Part shown: positions 8,595-17,500 of the stretch, one piece after another
Layout of the letters: each line of letters opens with the position of its first letter
How positions within the stretch are numbered: position 1 is the first letter of the stretch
DNA from: Anaerolineales bacterium
GTDB lineage: Bacteria > Chloroflexota > Anaerolineae > Anaerolineales > UBA4823
Reading direction: 5' to 3'
Length of the DNA stretch: 46,663 nt
Assembly (NCBI GenBank): GCA_025057645.1
Contig: JANXBJ010000007.1
Location: 1 to 46,663, forward strand
Translations under genes and position numbers: made by a program
The notes under the pieces: model-generated
Databases searched by the model: none
What the model saw: only the letters and a program-made list of their open reading frames with translations
Told to the model about the DNA's origin: nothing

Positions 8595-9488
8595 ATGGCT
8601 ATCCCTTATTTTCCCGGCTGTACCTTATCCACTAAAGCCAGCGGTTACGATCGCTCTGGGCGAGCTGTTGCCCAAGCGCTAGGTCTAGAATTCCAAGAAC
8701 TAAACGAGTGGCAATGTTGCGGCGCCACCTTCCCGCTTTCCGCCGAGAATGCCATGGCCCTGGTCGCCCCGACGCGCTTGCTGCGCCAAGCACAGGACGC
8801 CGGCGGGCAGGTAACTACCTTGTGTGCCATCTGCTTCCACGTCCTGCGCCGCACGCAACATTTTCTGCAAGGACATCCCGACGTGCTGGAGCGCATCAAT
8901 TGGTTTACCGAAGAGCCTTACCTCGGCAATGTGCGCGTTACCCACTTTCTGGAGTTGCTGCGCAATGAACTCACATGGGAAAGTCTGAGGGCGAAGGTTA
9001 GACGACCGCTCCAGGGCTTAAGGGTCGCTCCGTATTACGGTTGCCTGTTGCTGCGCCCACCGAGCGAAATTCAATTGGATGACCCCGATGACCCGCACAT
9101 TCTGCATGAATGCTTGGAAGCTTTGGGCTGTGAGGTGATCACTTTCCCCTATCAATCGGAATGCTGCGGCTCGTATTTGGTGGTCAACAAGCCTAAAGTG
9201 CCGCAGCAATTGGCGCAGGACATTCTTACTTCCGCGCAACGCCATGGCGCCCAGGCGTTGGTCACCGCTTGCCCCCTTTGTCAATACAACCTCGATTACC
9301 CGCAGAAGTCAGTTAGCGGCTGGACGCTCAAACTCCTGCCGGTGCTGTACTTCACGCAGTTGATGGCGGTCGCTCTGGGTTTGCCAAGCGAGGATTGGGG
9401 CATGGAAAACCACACAGTGGATCCCCGCCCGCTCTTTGAACCCTATCTTACAACCGTTGGCCAAGGCCGGACGGGAGGCGACAGATAA
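8595..9488 (+). CDS. hdrB: HdrB-like CCG-domain subunit, module 1
   Basis: The protein has 297 residues with two complete CCG domains. The first is C9, C41-C42, C77 and C80 (spacing CX31CCX34CX2C). The second is the YYGC...ECCG...CPLC set (CX39CCX34CX2C). In methanogen HdrB these cysteines bind two non-cubane [4Fe-4S] clusters that cleave a heterodisulfide, and here all ligands are present, so the catalytic chemistry should be intact. The natural substrate in a bacterium without CoM/CoB is unknown. AGAGGAGGG precedes the ATG. The stop overlaps the next start by one base (TAATG), which implies translational coupling. Confidence 0.93.
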   Translation: MAIPYFPGCTLSTKASGYDRSGRAVAQALGLEFQELNEWQCCGATFPLSAENAMALVAPTRLLRQAQDAGGQVTTLCAICFHVLRRTQHFLQGHPDVLERINWFTEEPYLGNVRVTHFLELLRNELTWESLRAKVRRPLQGLRVAPYYGCLLLRPPSEIQLDDPDDPHILHECLEALGCEVITFPYQSECCGSYLVVNKPKVPQQLAQDILTSAQRHGAQALVTACPLCQYNLDYPQKSVSGWTLKLLPVLYFTQLMAVALGLPSEDWGMENHTVDPRPLFEPYLTTVGQGRTGGDR

Positions 9489-10891
9489 TGATTGAACGGG
9501 CTTTAGTGGTTGGAGCAGGGATTGCCGGCATCCAAGCCGCGTTAGATATTGCCAACAGCGGCTATGAAGTGGTTCTGGTCGAGCGGGAGCCATCCATCGG
9601 TGGTCACATGGCGCAACTTTCGGAGACCTTTCCCACGCTGGACTGCTCACAGTGTATCCTCACGCCGCGCACGGTCGAAGCCGGCAAGCATGAGAAGATC
9701 CGTCTTTATACCTACAGCGAAATCGACTCTGTCCGACAAGATGAAAACGGCGACTTTCTTGTCCGCATCCGCCGCAAGGCTGCCTATATAAATTGGGATC
9801 TCTGCACCGGCTGCGGTGTCTGTCAGGAAAAATGCCCCTTCAAGGTTGAGTCGCTCTTCGAGCGCGGCGTCGGGACACGCAAAGTGATCTATACCCTCTC
9901 GCCGCAAGCAGTGCCGAACAAGCCGGTGATCGATGCCGCAAACTGTCGCTATTTGCAATCCAAATGGGATATTGAAGCCGGTCGCATTCCCGCAGTGGAC
10001 GCAAAGGGCAACCCAGCTAAACCGAAGTGCGGCGCCTGCGAGAAGTTCTGCCCCACCGGCGCTATCCAGTGGGATCAGACTGATACCTTTCACGAAGAAA
10101 AAGTCGGGGCAGTAATCCTCGCCACCGGCTATGACCTCTTTCCGCAATCTCGACTGCCCGAATATGGCGGCGGCAGGATTCCCGATGTGATCGATGGCTT
10201 AGCTTTTGAGCGCTTATTAGCTGCCAGCGGACCAACTGCAGGTAAAATCCTGCGCCCTTCCGATGGAAAGCCGCCGCTAGAGGTGGTCTTTATTCAGTGC
10301 AGCGGCTCGCGCGATCCCGAACGCGGCGTTCCCTATTGCTCGAAAATCTGCTGCATGTACACAGCAAAGCAGGCGATTCTCTACAAACATCGCCTGCACG
10401 AAGGGCAAGCTTATGTTTTCTATATCGATGTGCGCGCTGGCGGCAAGGGATACGAGGAGTTTGTTAACCGGGCAATGGAAGAAGAGGGCGTGGTCTATCT
10501 GCGTGGTAAGGTGAGCAAGCTCTTCCGTGAAGGCGACAAGGTAATCGTCAAAGGGGTGGATACGCTCAGCAATCGCACGGTAGAAATCGCCGCCGATTTG
10601 GTGGTTTTGGCGACCGCCATTATCCCGCGGGCGACCAACCCCCAAGTGGCTGAGCTGTTTGGCGTCCCTTACGATGAAAACGGCTTTTACAGCGCCGCCA
10701 ATGAGGAATTAGACCCCGTGCTAAGCCTCGCTCCGCGCGTCTTTATGGCGGGAGCGGCTCTAGGCCCGAAAGATATCCCCGAAACGGTGGCACAAGCCAG
10801 CGGTGCGGCAGCAAAGGTGCTTTCGCTCTTTCAAAGGCAACGCCGTACCCAAAAGGAAGCCCAAGGCGTTTTGGAAGCCGTGGCTGATTGA
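9488..10891 (+). CDS. hdrA: HdrA-like flavoprotein, first half (HdrA'), module 1
   Basis: The protein has 467 residues. It begins directly with the HdrA FAD domain (GAGIAG at 9-14) and lacks the usual N-terminal CHCG domain. It carries C53/C56 (DCSQC), a ferredoxin motif C106/109/112/116, and C153 plus C181/184/188 as a further cluster set. The HdrA-specific segment CSGSRD...YCSKICCMYTAKQA and the C-terminal GPKDIPETVAQASGAAAKV are clear. In HdrABC complexes this flavin is the site of electron bifurcation. It ends 11 bp before the next HdrA gene, which supplies the missing CHCG and C-terminal ferredoxin domains. The two together therefore look like one split HdrA or an HdrA heterodimer. Confidence 0.92.
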   Translation: MIERALVVGAGIAGIQAALDIANSGYEVVLVEREPSIGGHMAQLSETFPTLDCSQCILTPRTVEAGKHEKIRLYTYSEIDSVRQDENGDFLVRIRRKAAYINWDLCTGCGVCQEKCPFKVESLFERGVGTRKVIYTLSPQAVPNKPVIDAANCRYLQSKWDIEAGRIPAVDAKGNPAKPKCGACEKFCPTGAIQWDQTDTFHEEKVGAVILATGYDLFPQSRLPEYGGGRIPDVIDGLAFERLLAASGPTAGKILRPSDGKPPLEVVFIQCSGSRDPERGVPYCSKICCMYTAKQAILYKHRLHEGQAYVFYIDVRAGGKGYEEFVNRAMEEEGVVYLRGKVSKLFREGDKVIVKGVDTLSNRTVEIAADLVVLATAIIPRATNPQVAELFGVPYDENGFYSAANEELDPVLSLAPRVFMAGAALGPKDIPETVAQASGAAAKVLSLFQRQRRTQKEAQGVLEAVAD

Positions 10892-10902
10892 GGAGAAAAC
10901 AG

Positions 10903-12642
10903 ATGAGTCGGATCGGGGTCTTCGTCTGTCACTGTGGACATAACATCGCCGGGACGGTGGATGTCAAAGCGGTGGTCGAGCAATTGCAGCGCAACGGCGA
11001 TGTGGTTTTTGCCATCGACTACAAATACATGTGTTCCGATCCCGGCCAGCAGTTGATTCGCGAGAGCATCGAAAAATATCAGCTTGACGGCGTGGTGGTG
11101 GCAGCTTGCTCTCCCGCCATGCACGAAACCACCTTCCGGCGCACGGTTTCGGCAGCCGGGCTGAACGGATTTCGTTGCGAGTCGGCAAATATTCGTGAGC
11201 AGGTCTCTTGGGTTCATCAGCAAGACAAAGAAGCAGCGACCCAAAAGGCAATCGAAATTACCGCATCGATTGTGGAGAAAGTCAAGGGGAACGAGATATT
11301 AGAACCCTTGGTGTTGCCTTTGACCCATCGCACGCTGGTGATCGGTGGCGGAATTGCTGGCATGCAAGCTGCCCTCGACATTGCTGAAGCCGGCTATCCG
11401 GTCATTTTGGTCGAACGCCATGATCATCTTGGTGGAAGGATGGCAGAATTGAGCGGCAGCTATCTGAACTTTCGAGCTGCTCCTGATTTGCTGGAGAAGA
11501 AAATCCAACAGGTCCTCTCCCATCCCAACATTCAGACCCTGCGAAACGCCGAAGTGATCGGCCTCTCGGGCTATGTGGGTAACTTTCGCGTCCAAGTCAA
11601 GCAAAATCCTGAGGCCGAGGAGACGCCGGTGATGCCTTTGGACGAGTTGCAACCCCTAACCTTTACCTTCGACGTCGGTGCGATTGTGGTCGCCACCGGC
11701 TGGCAACCTTATGACCGCGCTCGGTTGCCTGAATACGGCGGTGTAGAAATCCCCGATGTGGTGGACGGCTTGACCTTCGAGAAAATGCTGCGCGAAGGAG
11801 GTGTCCTCCGCCGCCCTTCAGATGGCAAGATCGCCTGTGAGGTGGTTTTTGTGCAGTGCGCCGGCTCACGTGACCCCGAACACGGCGTCTCTTATTGTTC
11901 AAAGGTCTGTTGTATGTATGTTGCCAAGCAAGCCATGATGTACAAAGAGCGCGTCCCCGATGGCCAAGCGTATGTCTTCTACATCGACATCCGCTCAGCA
12001 GGCAAAAACTATGATGAATACGTTCAGCGTGCCATGACCGATTACGGTGTGCTGTATTTGCGCGGCAAGGTCAGCCGCGTTTTCCGCGAGGGTGATCAGA
12101 CCATCGTTTGGGGCAGCGATACCCTGACCGGACGGGCGGTGGAAATCGCCGCCGATCTGGTGGTTTTGGCGACCCCGATGCTGCCTTCCCGTGGTTCGGC
12201 CGAGTTGGGTCAACTGTTGCACATCAGCACCGATGGCTACGGTTTCTTCAACGAAGCGCACCCCAAACTGCGTCCGGTGGAAACCTTGACCGCCGGGATT
12301 TACCTAGCCGGCGTGGCGCAAGGTCCAAAAGATATTCCCGAAACTGTTTCACAAGCCTCCGGCGCGGCGGCTAAGGTCTTACAGCTCTTCTCCAAAGATG
12401 AAATGACTGCCTCACCGCTGGTTGCCAGCGTCATCGAAGAGTTGTGCGCTGCCTGCGGCGCCTGTGTCAAGGTCTGCCCCTACGGTGCGCGCCAAATTCA
12501 CCCGATTTGGAATTACGCCACGGTCAATGCTGCTCTATGTCAAGGCTGTGGTGCCTGTGTGGTCGCCTGTCCCAACAAAGCCAGCCAAGTGCGCAATTGG
12601 CGTGTCGAGCAGGTGATGGGGATGGTGGATAGGTTGTTATGA
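10903..12642 (+). CDS. hdrA: HdrA-like flavoprotein, second half (HdrA''), module 1
   Basis: The protein has 579 residues from the ATG at 10903, with AGGAGA six bases upstream; an in-frame TTG at 10888 is less likely. The N-terminal HdrA domain has CHC at 9-11 and C44, C69. The FAD motif GGGIAG lies at 148-153, the segment CAGSRD...YCSKVCCMYVAKQA is present, and two C-terminal ferredoxin motifs lie at about 515-526 and 546-557. It lacks the DCxxC element after the FAD motif that HdrA' has. The domain order matches the second half of the 1507-residue HdrA further on. The stop codon lies inside the first unit of a heptamer repeat that begins the four-helix-bundle cassette. Confidence 0.92.
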   Translation: MSRIGVFVCHCGHNIAGTVDVKAVVEQLQRNGDVVFAIDYKYMCSDPGQQLIRESIEKYQLDGVVVAACSPAMHETTFRRTVSAAGLNGFRCESANIREQVSWVHQQDKEAATQKAIEITASIVEKVKGNEILEPLVLPLTHRTLVIGGGIAGMQAALDIAEAGYPVILVERHDHLGGRMAELSGSYLNFRAAPDLLEKKIQQVLSHPNIQTLRNAEVIGLSGYVGNFRVQVKQNPEAEETPVMPLDELQPLTFTFDVGAIVVATGWQPYDRARLPEYGGVEIPDVVDGLTFEKMLREGGVLRRPSDGKIACEVVFVQCAGSRDPEHGVSYCSKVCCMYVAKQAMMYKERVPDGQAYVFYIDIRSAGKNYDEYVQRAMTDYGVLYLRGKVSRVFREGDQTIVWGSDTLTGRAVEIAADLVVLATPMLPSRGSAELGQLLHISTDGYGFFNEAHPKLRPVETLTAGIYLAGVAQGPKDIPETVSQASGAAAKVLQLFSKDEMTASPLVASVIEELCAACGACVKVCPYGARQIHPIWNYATVNAALCQGCGACVVACPNKASQVRNWRVEQVMGMVDRLL

Positions 12643-12664
12643 GTTATGAGTTATGAGTTTTGAG
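12637..12664 (+). repeat. Heptamer tandem repeat, left flank of the four-helix-bundle cassette
   Basis: TTATGAG is repeated three times without a gap (12637-12643, 12644-12650, 12651-12657), followed by the variant TTTTGAG (12658-12664) and a degenerate GTTTGG. The first unit overlaps the hdrA'' stop codon. The complement (CTCAAAA type) matches the repeat family on the right side of the same gene, so the two arrays are in inverted orientation. Confidence 0.85.
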
Positions 12665-12689
12665 GTTTGGTTGCAGGTTTAGGGTAGAG

Positions 12690-13142
12690 ATGCAAGATTA
12701 TAAGAAGCTAAGAGTTTGGGAAAAGAGTCATTGGCTTGCTCTTGAGATTTACCGTATAACGGCAAATTTCCCAAAGGAGGAACAATATGGCCTAACGAGC
12801 CAACTCCGCCGCTCCGCTATATCGATTTCGACCAACATTGCTGAAGGTTGTGGGCGGGGAGGGAATTATGACTTACAACGCTTCTTGTCCATTGCGATTG
12901 GCTCGGCGATGGAAACAGAATGCCTGATCCTATTAGCGCGTGACTTGGGATTTCTCTCAACAGAGGGTTACCAAAATCTAGCGATCCAAATTGAGTCGAT
13001 TAGGCAAATGCTCATCGCCTTATACAAGAAAACGAAAAAACCAAAGAGCAATACCTTCAATTTCAGAAACCGAGATCCTGAATCCAAAACCCAAAACTCA
13101 AAACCCAGAACCCAAAACCAACTAAAAAAGGCTGAGGTATGA
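12690..13142 (+). CDS. Four-helix-bundle (S23/IVP-type) protein
   Basis: The protein has 150 residues. QDYKKLRVWEKSHWLALEIY, SAISISTNIAEGCGR and the helical stretch to about 120 are the hallmarks of the small four-helix-bundle proteins first found in 23S rRNA intervening sequences and also related to the Avd accessory protein of diversity-generating retroelements. No reverse transcriptase is nearby, so the function is unknown. The last 20 or so residues (for example KTQNSKPRTQNQ) are translated from a right-hand heptamer repeat array, not from a conserved domain. ATG 12690 begins the conserved part. The stop overlaps the hdrC2 start by four bases (ATGA). It interrupts an otherwise redox-only operon, which suggests insertion of a cassette. 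Confidence 0.88.
   Translation: MQDYKKLRVWEKSHWLALEIYRITANFPKEEQYGLTSQLRRSAISISTNIAEGCGRGGNYDLQRFLSIAIGSAMETECLILLARDLGFLSTEGYQNLAIQIESIRQMLIALYKKTKKPKSNTFNFRNRDPESKTQNSKPRTQNQLKKAEV
13084..13118 (+). repeat. Heptamer tandem repeat, right flank of the four-helix-bundle cassette
   Basis: There are five consecutive 7-bp units: CCAAAAC, CCAAAAC, TCAAAAC, CCAGAAC and CCAAAAC (13084-13118). They form the 3' coding end of the four-helix-bundle gene. In complement they read GTTTTGG or GTTTTGA, matching the left array TTTTGAGGTTTGG in inverted orientation (14 of 16 positions agree between GAGTTTTGAGGTTTGG and the complement of 13084-13099). Confidence 0.85.
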
Positions 13143-13720
13143 GCTTGAATTTTCACGAACAGATTGCCAAAGTAAGCAACCAATCCATCCTACTGTGCTA
13201 CCACTGCCACAAATGCACCGCCGGATGTCCGGTGGCGGCGGAGATGGAGTATGGCCCGGATCGCATTCTGCGCATGGTGCAACTGGGTGAGCGGGAGAGA
13301 GTGCTGAAGAGCCGCGACATTTGGCTGTGTGCGGCTTGCGAGACCTGCGGCGCGCGCTGCCCAAACCATATCAATGTTGCCAAGGTAATCGATGCCTTGC
13401 GCATGGAAGCCTTGCGCAGCGGCGTGACGCCTGCCGAACCCGATGCGGCGAAATTCCACAAGCTCTTCCTGTTTGTGGTGCAAACGCTGGGACGCAGCCA
13501 TGAAGCCAGCCTGTTGATCGCCTATAAACTCTGGACATTGAACCTACTTGCAGATATGGACAGCGGCTTGCAACTGTTCCTCAAAGGCAAAGTGCCCGTC
13601 TTGCCCAAAACGATCAAGGGGCGCGGGCAGGTCAAACGCATCTTCGTCAAGTCCGCCGAAGCGGTTGCCAAAAGGGCACCCTCCTCTGCCAACCTCGCTC
13701 CTGCGCAGGAGGTGCAATGA
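13139..13720 (+). CDS. hdrC: HdrC-like iron-sulfur subunit, module 2
   Basis: The protein has 193 residues with two CX2CX2CX3CP motifs, Cys 20/23/26/30 (CYHCHKCTAGCP) and Cys 64/67/70/74 (CAACETCGARCP). It is a paralogue of the first hdrC but has a C-terminal extension of about 60 residues that is basic and helical and whose role I do not recognise. Its ATG overlaps the four-helix-bundle stop and its own stop overlaps hdrB2 by four bases (ATGA). Its ribosome site GAGG lies within the end of the upstream cassette gene. Confidence 0.92.
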   Translation: MSLNFHEQIAKVSNQSILLCYHCHKCTAGCPVAAEMEYGPDRILRMVQLGERERVLKSRDIWLCAACETCGARCPNHINVAKVIDALRMEALRSGVTPAEPDAAKFHKLFLFVVQTLGRSHEASLLIAYKLWTLNLLADMDSGLQLFLKGKVPVLPKTIKGRGQVKRIFVKSAEAVAKRAPSSANLAPAQEVQ

Positions 13721-14592
13721 ACGCCTACACCTATTACCCGGGTTGCAGCCTCGAGTCCACTGCCTGTGAATATGACGCCTCGGTGCGCGCCGTGTTCCAA
13801 GCCCTGGAAGTCGAATTGCATGAACTCGAAGAGTGGAACTGCTGCGGCGCTTCATCTGCCCATAGTGTCAATCCCTTGCTGGCACTCGCTCTGCCGGCGC
13901 GCAATCTGGCACTCGCCCAACCGATTGGTTACGATCTGGTCATGCCCTGTGCGGCCTGTTTCAACCGCCACAAGAGCGCCGACCACGCATTGCGCCACGA
14001 CCCCGAACGGCGCAAAGAATTAGAAGAAATTGTCGGTTTCACCTATCAAGGGAATGTGGCTGTGCGCCCCTTACTTGAAGTGCTGACCGTTGGCGTCGGG
14101 TTCGAGCGCATTGGCGAGCGGGTGACTCGCCCACTAGAGGGTCTTAAGGCGGTGGGCTATTACGGCTGTCTCCTGGTTCGTCCGCCTGATGTAACCCAAT
14201 TCGAGAACCCCGAAAACCCGAGCTTAATGAATCAACTACTGGAAACCTTAGGCGCTAAAGCGGTCGAATGGTCGTATGCCACGGAGTGCTGCGGCGGTGG
14301 GCTTTCGCTGACCAAATCGAGCGTTGCCGCCCGCTTGGTCAACCGCTTGGCGGAGCGCGCCAGAGAAGCCGGCGCAGAGGCGATCGTCACCAGTTGTCCT
14401 TTATGCCAGATCAATCTTGAAATGCGCCAGAGTGGCAAACAGAAAATGCCCGTCTTTTACTTTACCGAACTGATGGGCTTGGCTTTTGGGCTGCCCGAGG
14501 CGGAAGCCTGGTGGAGCAAACACTTAATTGAGCCACGCCCCCTGCTAGCGGAGATCAAATCTCTGCGCCGAGCTATGGTCGGACGAGGATGA
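13717..14592 (+). CDS. hdrB: HdrB-like CCG-domain subunit, module 2
   Basis: The protein has 291 residues with both CCG domains intact: C10, C42-C43, C78 and C81 in the first (CX31CCX34CX2C), and YYGC...ECCG...CPLC in the second. It is a close paralogue of the first hdrB, with shared wording such as YYGCLL and FTELM versus FTQLM near the end. It is expected to carry non-cubane [4Fe-4S] clusters for disulfide or two-electron chemistry. It is translationally coupled on both sides by ATGA overlaps. Confidence 0.93.
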   Translation: MNAYTYYPGCSLESTACEYDASVRAVFQALEVELHELEEWNCCGASSAHSVNPLLALALPARNLALAQPIGYDLVMPCAACFNRHKSADHALRHDPERRKELEEIVGFTYQGNVAVRPLLEVLTVGVGFERIGERVTRPLEGLKAVGYYGCLLVRPPDVTQFENPENPSLMNQLLETLGAKAVEWSYATECCGGGLSLTKSSVAARLVNRLAERAREAGAEAIVTSCPLCQINLEMRQSGKQKMPVFYFTELMGLAFGLPEAEAWWSKHLIEPRPLLAEIKSLRRAMVGRG

Positions 14593-17500
14593 ATAACTGG
14601 GAAGCGGGCATGAGCGCAGCACGATTCCTGACCCCTCAACCTTTGGGCCAACCAACCGGTGCAGTAATGGTTGTCGGCGCCGGCATTGGCGGGATACAGG
14701 CTTCGTTGGATTTGGCTGAAGCCGGCTTCAAGGTGTATTTGGTGGAAAAATCCCCGGCAATTGGCGGCATTATGGCGCAACTGGACAAGACTTTCCCCAC
14801 CAACGACTGCGCCATGTGCATCATGTCGCCCAAATTAGTGGAAGTCGGCCGCCATCTCAACATCGAAATCCTGACCACCTCCGAAATCGAAGGGATTGAA
14901 GGCGAAGCGGGCCATTTCCGCGTCAAAGTGCGCCGTCATCCCCGCTATGTTAAGCTGGACGCCTGCACTGGGTGTGGTGACTGCGCCACTGTCTGTCCGG
15001 TAACCCGCCCAGACGAGTTCAACAGCGGGCTTTCGCAGCGGAAGGCAATCTACAAGCCCTATCCTCAAGCCATCCCCAATGCCTATGCCATTGAAAAAGC
15101 CGGCATGGCTCCCTGTCGGGACGCCTGTCCGATCAACCAACGTGCCCAAGGCTACATCGCCTTGATCAAAGAAGGACGCTTCTTAGATGCCTACCGCACG
15201 ATTAAGGAAGACAACCCTTTCCCTTCAGTGTGCGGACGGGTGTGCAACCACCGCTGCGAAGAAGCCTGCTCACGCAACCAAAGCGATCAACCGGTCAACA
15301 TCATGGCGCTCAAGCGCTTTGTCACCGACTGGGTGTGGTCGAAAATAGAGGGCGGGGAATTAGACATCGAGCAACTGTGTCAGAGGAGCAAGGTCGAACC
15401 AAAGGGCAAAAGAGTGGCCATTGTTGGCGCGGGTCCGGCAGGTCTGACCGCTGCGCTGGACTTGGTGCGTATGGGTTACTCTGTAACGGTCTTCGAAGCT
15501 TTGCCGGTTGCCGGGGGCATGATGCGGGTTGGTGTGCCTGAATACCGGTTGCCCTATGAGCTTGTACAGCGCGAGATTGATCAGATTCTCGCCGAGGGGA
15601 TCGAGCTACGCCTGAACACTCGTGTGGAAAATGTGCCTGCGCTGTTGCACCAAGGCTACGACGCTGTGTTCGTTGCGATCGGTGCTCATTGCGGAGTCAA
15701 GCTGCCTATCCCGGGGGCGGACCTTCCTCAGGTAACCGTGGCGACTGAGTTTCTGCGCCGGGTCAGCTTAGGAGAGAAATCCAAGGTTGCCGAGGACATA
15801 AAGGGAAAGCGCGTCCTAGTGCTAGGTGGTGGCAATGTCGCCATCGATGTCGCCATGAGCGCGGTTCGTTTGGGGGCAAGTTGGGTGGGCATGGCTTGCT
15901 TGGAGAGCCGTGAGACCATGCCGGCCCACGATTGGGAAGTGCGCGATGCCGAAGAGGAAGGAATAGCCATTTATCCATCCCGCACATTCAAGGAAATCAC
16001 TCAAGAGGAGGGAAGGGTCACGGGCGTGCGTTGTGTGCAGGTCAATTTCCGCGGCTTTATTGACGGACGTCCCGACTTCGATGAAATCCCCAACACCGAA
16101 GAGGTTATCCCCGCCGATGTAGTCATTTTCGCCATCGGGCAGCGCCCTGAATTGGAATGCTTAAACGGTGAGGTTGAAACTGTGCGCGGGCGTCTCCTAA
16201 AGGTAGACGAACAGACTTTGGCAACCAACGTGCCGGGCATCTTTGGGGGCGGGGATGTCGTAACCGGCACATCCTTTATCGTTAATGCCATTGCCGCTGG
16301 ACACCGCGCAGCGCAGTCGATTGACCGCTATCTGCGCGGCGAACCCCTCGCTGCTCCGAAAGCTCGACCGCCGAAGGTGGAACTCAGCCAAGCTGAGGTC
16401 GCTGCCCGCCTGTTGGAGTCTGCGGCAGCACGAAAGGCACGCGTTGAAACCAAGGCACGTCCTGCCGCAGAGCGGAAATTGGATTTCAGCGAAGTGTATG
16501 CCGGTTTGACCGAAGAGGAAGCGCGTGCCGAAGCAGCACGCTGCTTGAGCTGTGGCATTTGTTCGGAGTGCTTGCAGTGTGTCTATGCCTGTCGCGCTAA
16601 AGCGATTGATCATAATCAAGTGGAGACGATCGAAGAGATTGAGGTGGGAGCCGTTCTGCTTGCCCCTGGGGTGCAGCCGCTAAGCGATCAGATTCGCCCG
16701 GAATACGGTTACCGGCGTTACCCCAACGTCCTCACCAGTATTGAGTTTGAACGCATGTTGAGCGCTTCAGGACCGTTTGCCGGCGTGATACAACGCCCCT
16801 CGGACGGCCGCCACCCTGAAAAGATCGCCTGGATTCAGTGCGTTGGCTCACGTGATAACGCTTGTGGGCAAGGCTATTGCTCTTCGGTGTGCTGCATGTA
16901 CGCCACCAAAGAAGCGGTTATTGCTCGCGAACACGATAGCCACATCCAACCGACCATCTTTTACATGGACATCCGCGCCTTTGGCAAGGGTTTCGATGCC
17001 TATATCGCCCGAGCGGAGCAAGAACAAGGCGTGCGCTATGTGCGCAGCATGGTCTCCAGCGTGCGCGAGGTGCCCGGCAGCCGTAATTTGCGCGTGAGTT
17101 ATGTGACTTTTACCGCCGAAGGGAAACCTGTTCCCCACGAAGAGGAGTTTGACTTGGTTGTCCTCTCCGTGGGGCTCAAACCCACGCCCGAAGCGGTTGA
17201 AACGGCCCGGCGTTTGGGCATTGATTTGAACCCATTTGGCTTTGCCGAGTCCCCCCATTATCTGCCCACGCAGACCAATCGAGAGGGCATCTTTGTCGCC
17301 GGCGCTTTTGGCGAGCCCAAAGATATCCCTGAAACAGTCATCGAAGCCAGTTGTGCTGCGGCGCAAGCTTCGGCGTTGCTGGCTGAGGGGCGAGGAACGC
17401 TTACCCGTCAGGCGGTTTATCCGCCCGAACGAGATATTAGTGGAGAAGAACCACGCGTTGGCGTGTTTGTCTGCCATTGTGGGATCAACATCGGGGGTGT

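Noticed and set aside
12637-13118. CRISPR or CRISPR-like array around the heptamer repeats
   Set aside because: The units are 7 bp, contiguous and without spacers, and no cas gene is present.
12690-13142. Diversity-generating retroelement accessory (Avd)
   Set aside because: The fold family is related, but there is no reverse transcriptase, template repeat or variable repeat nearby.
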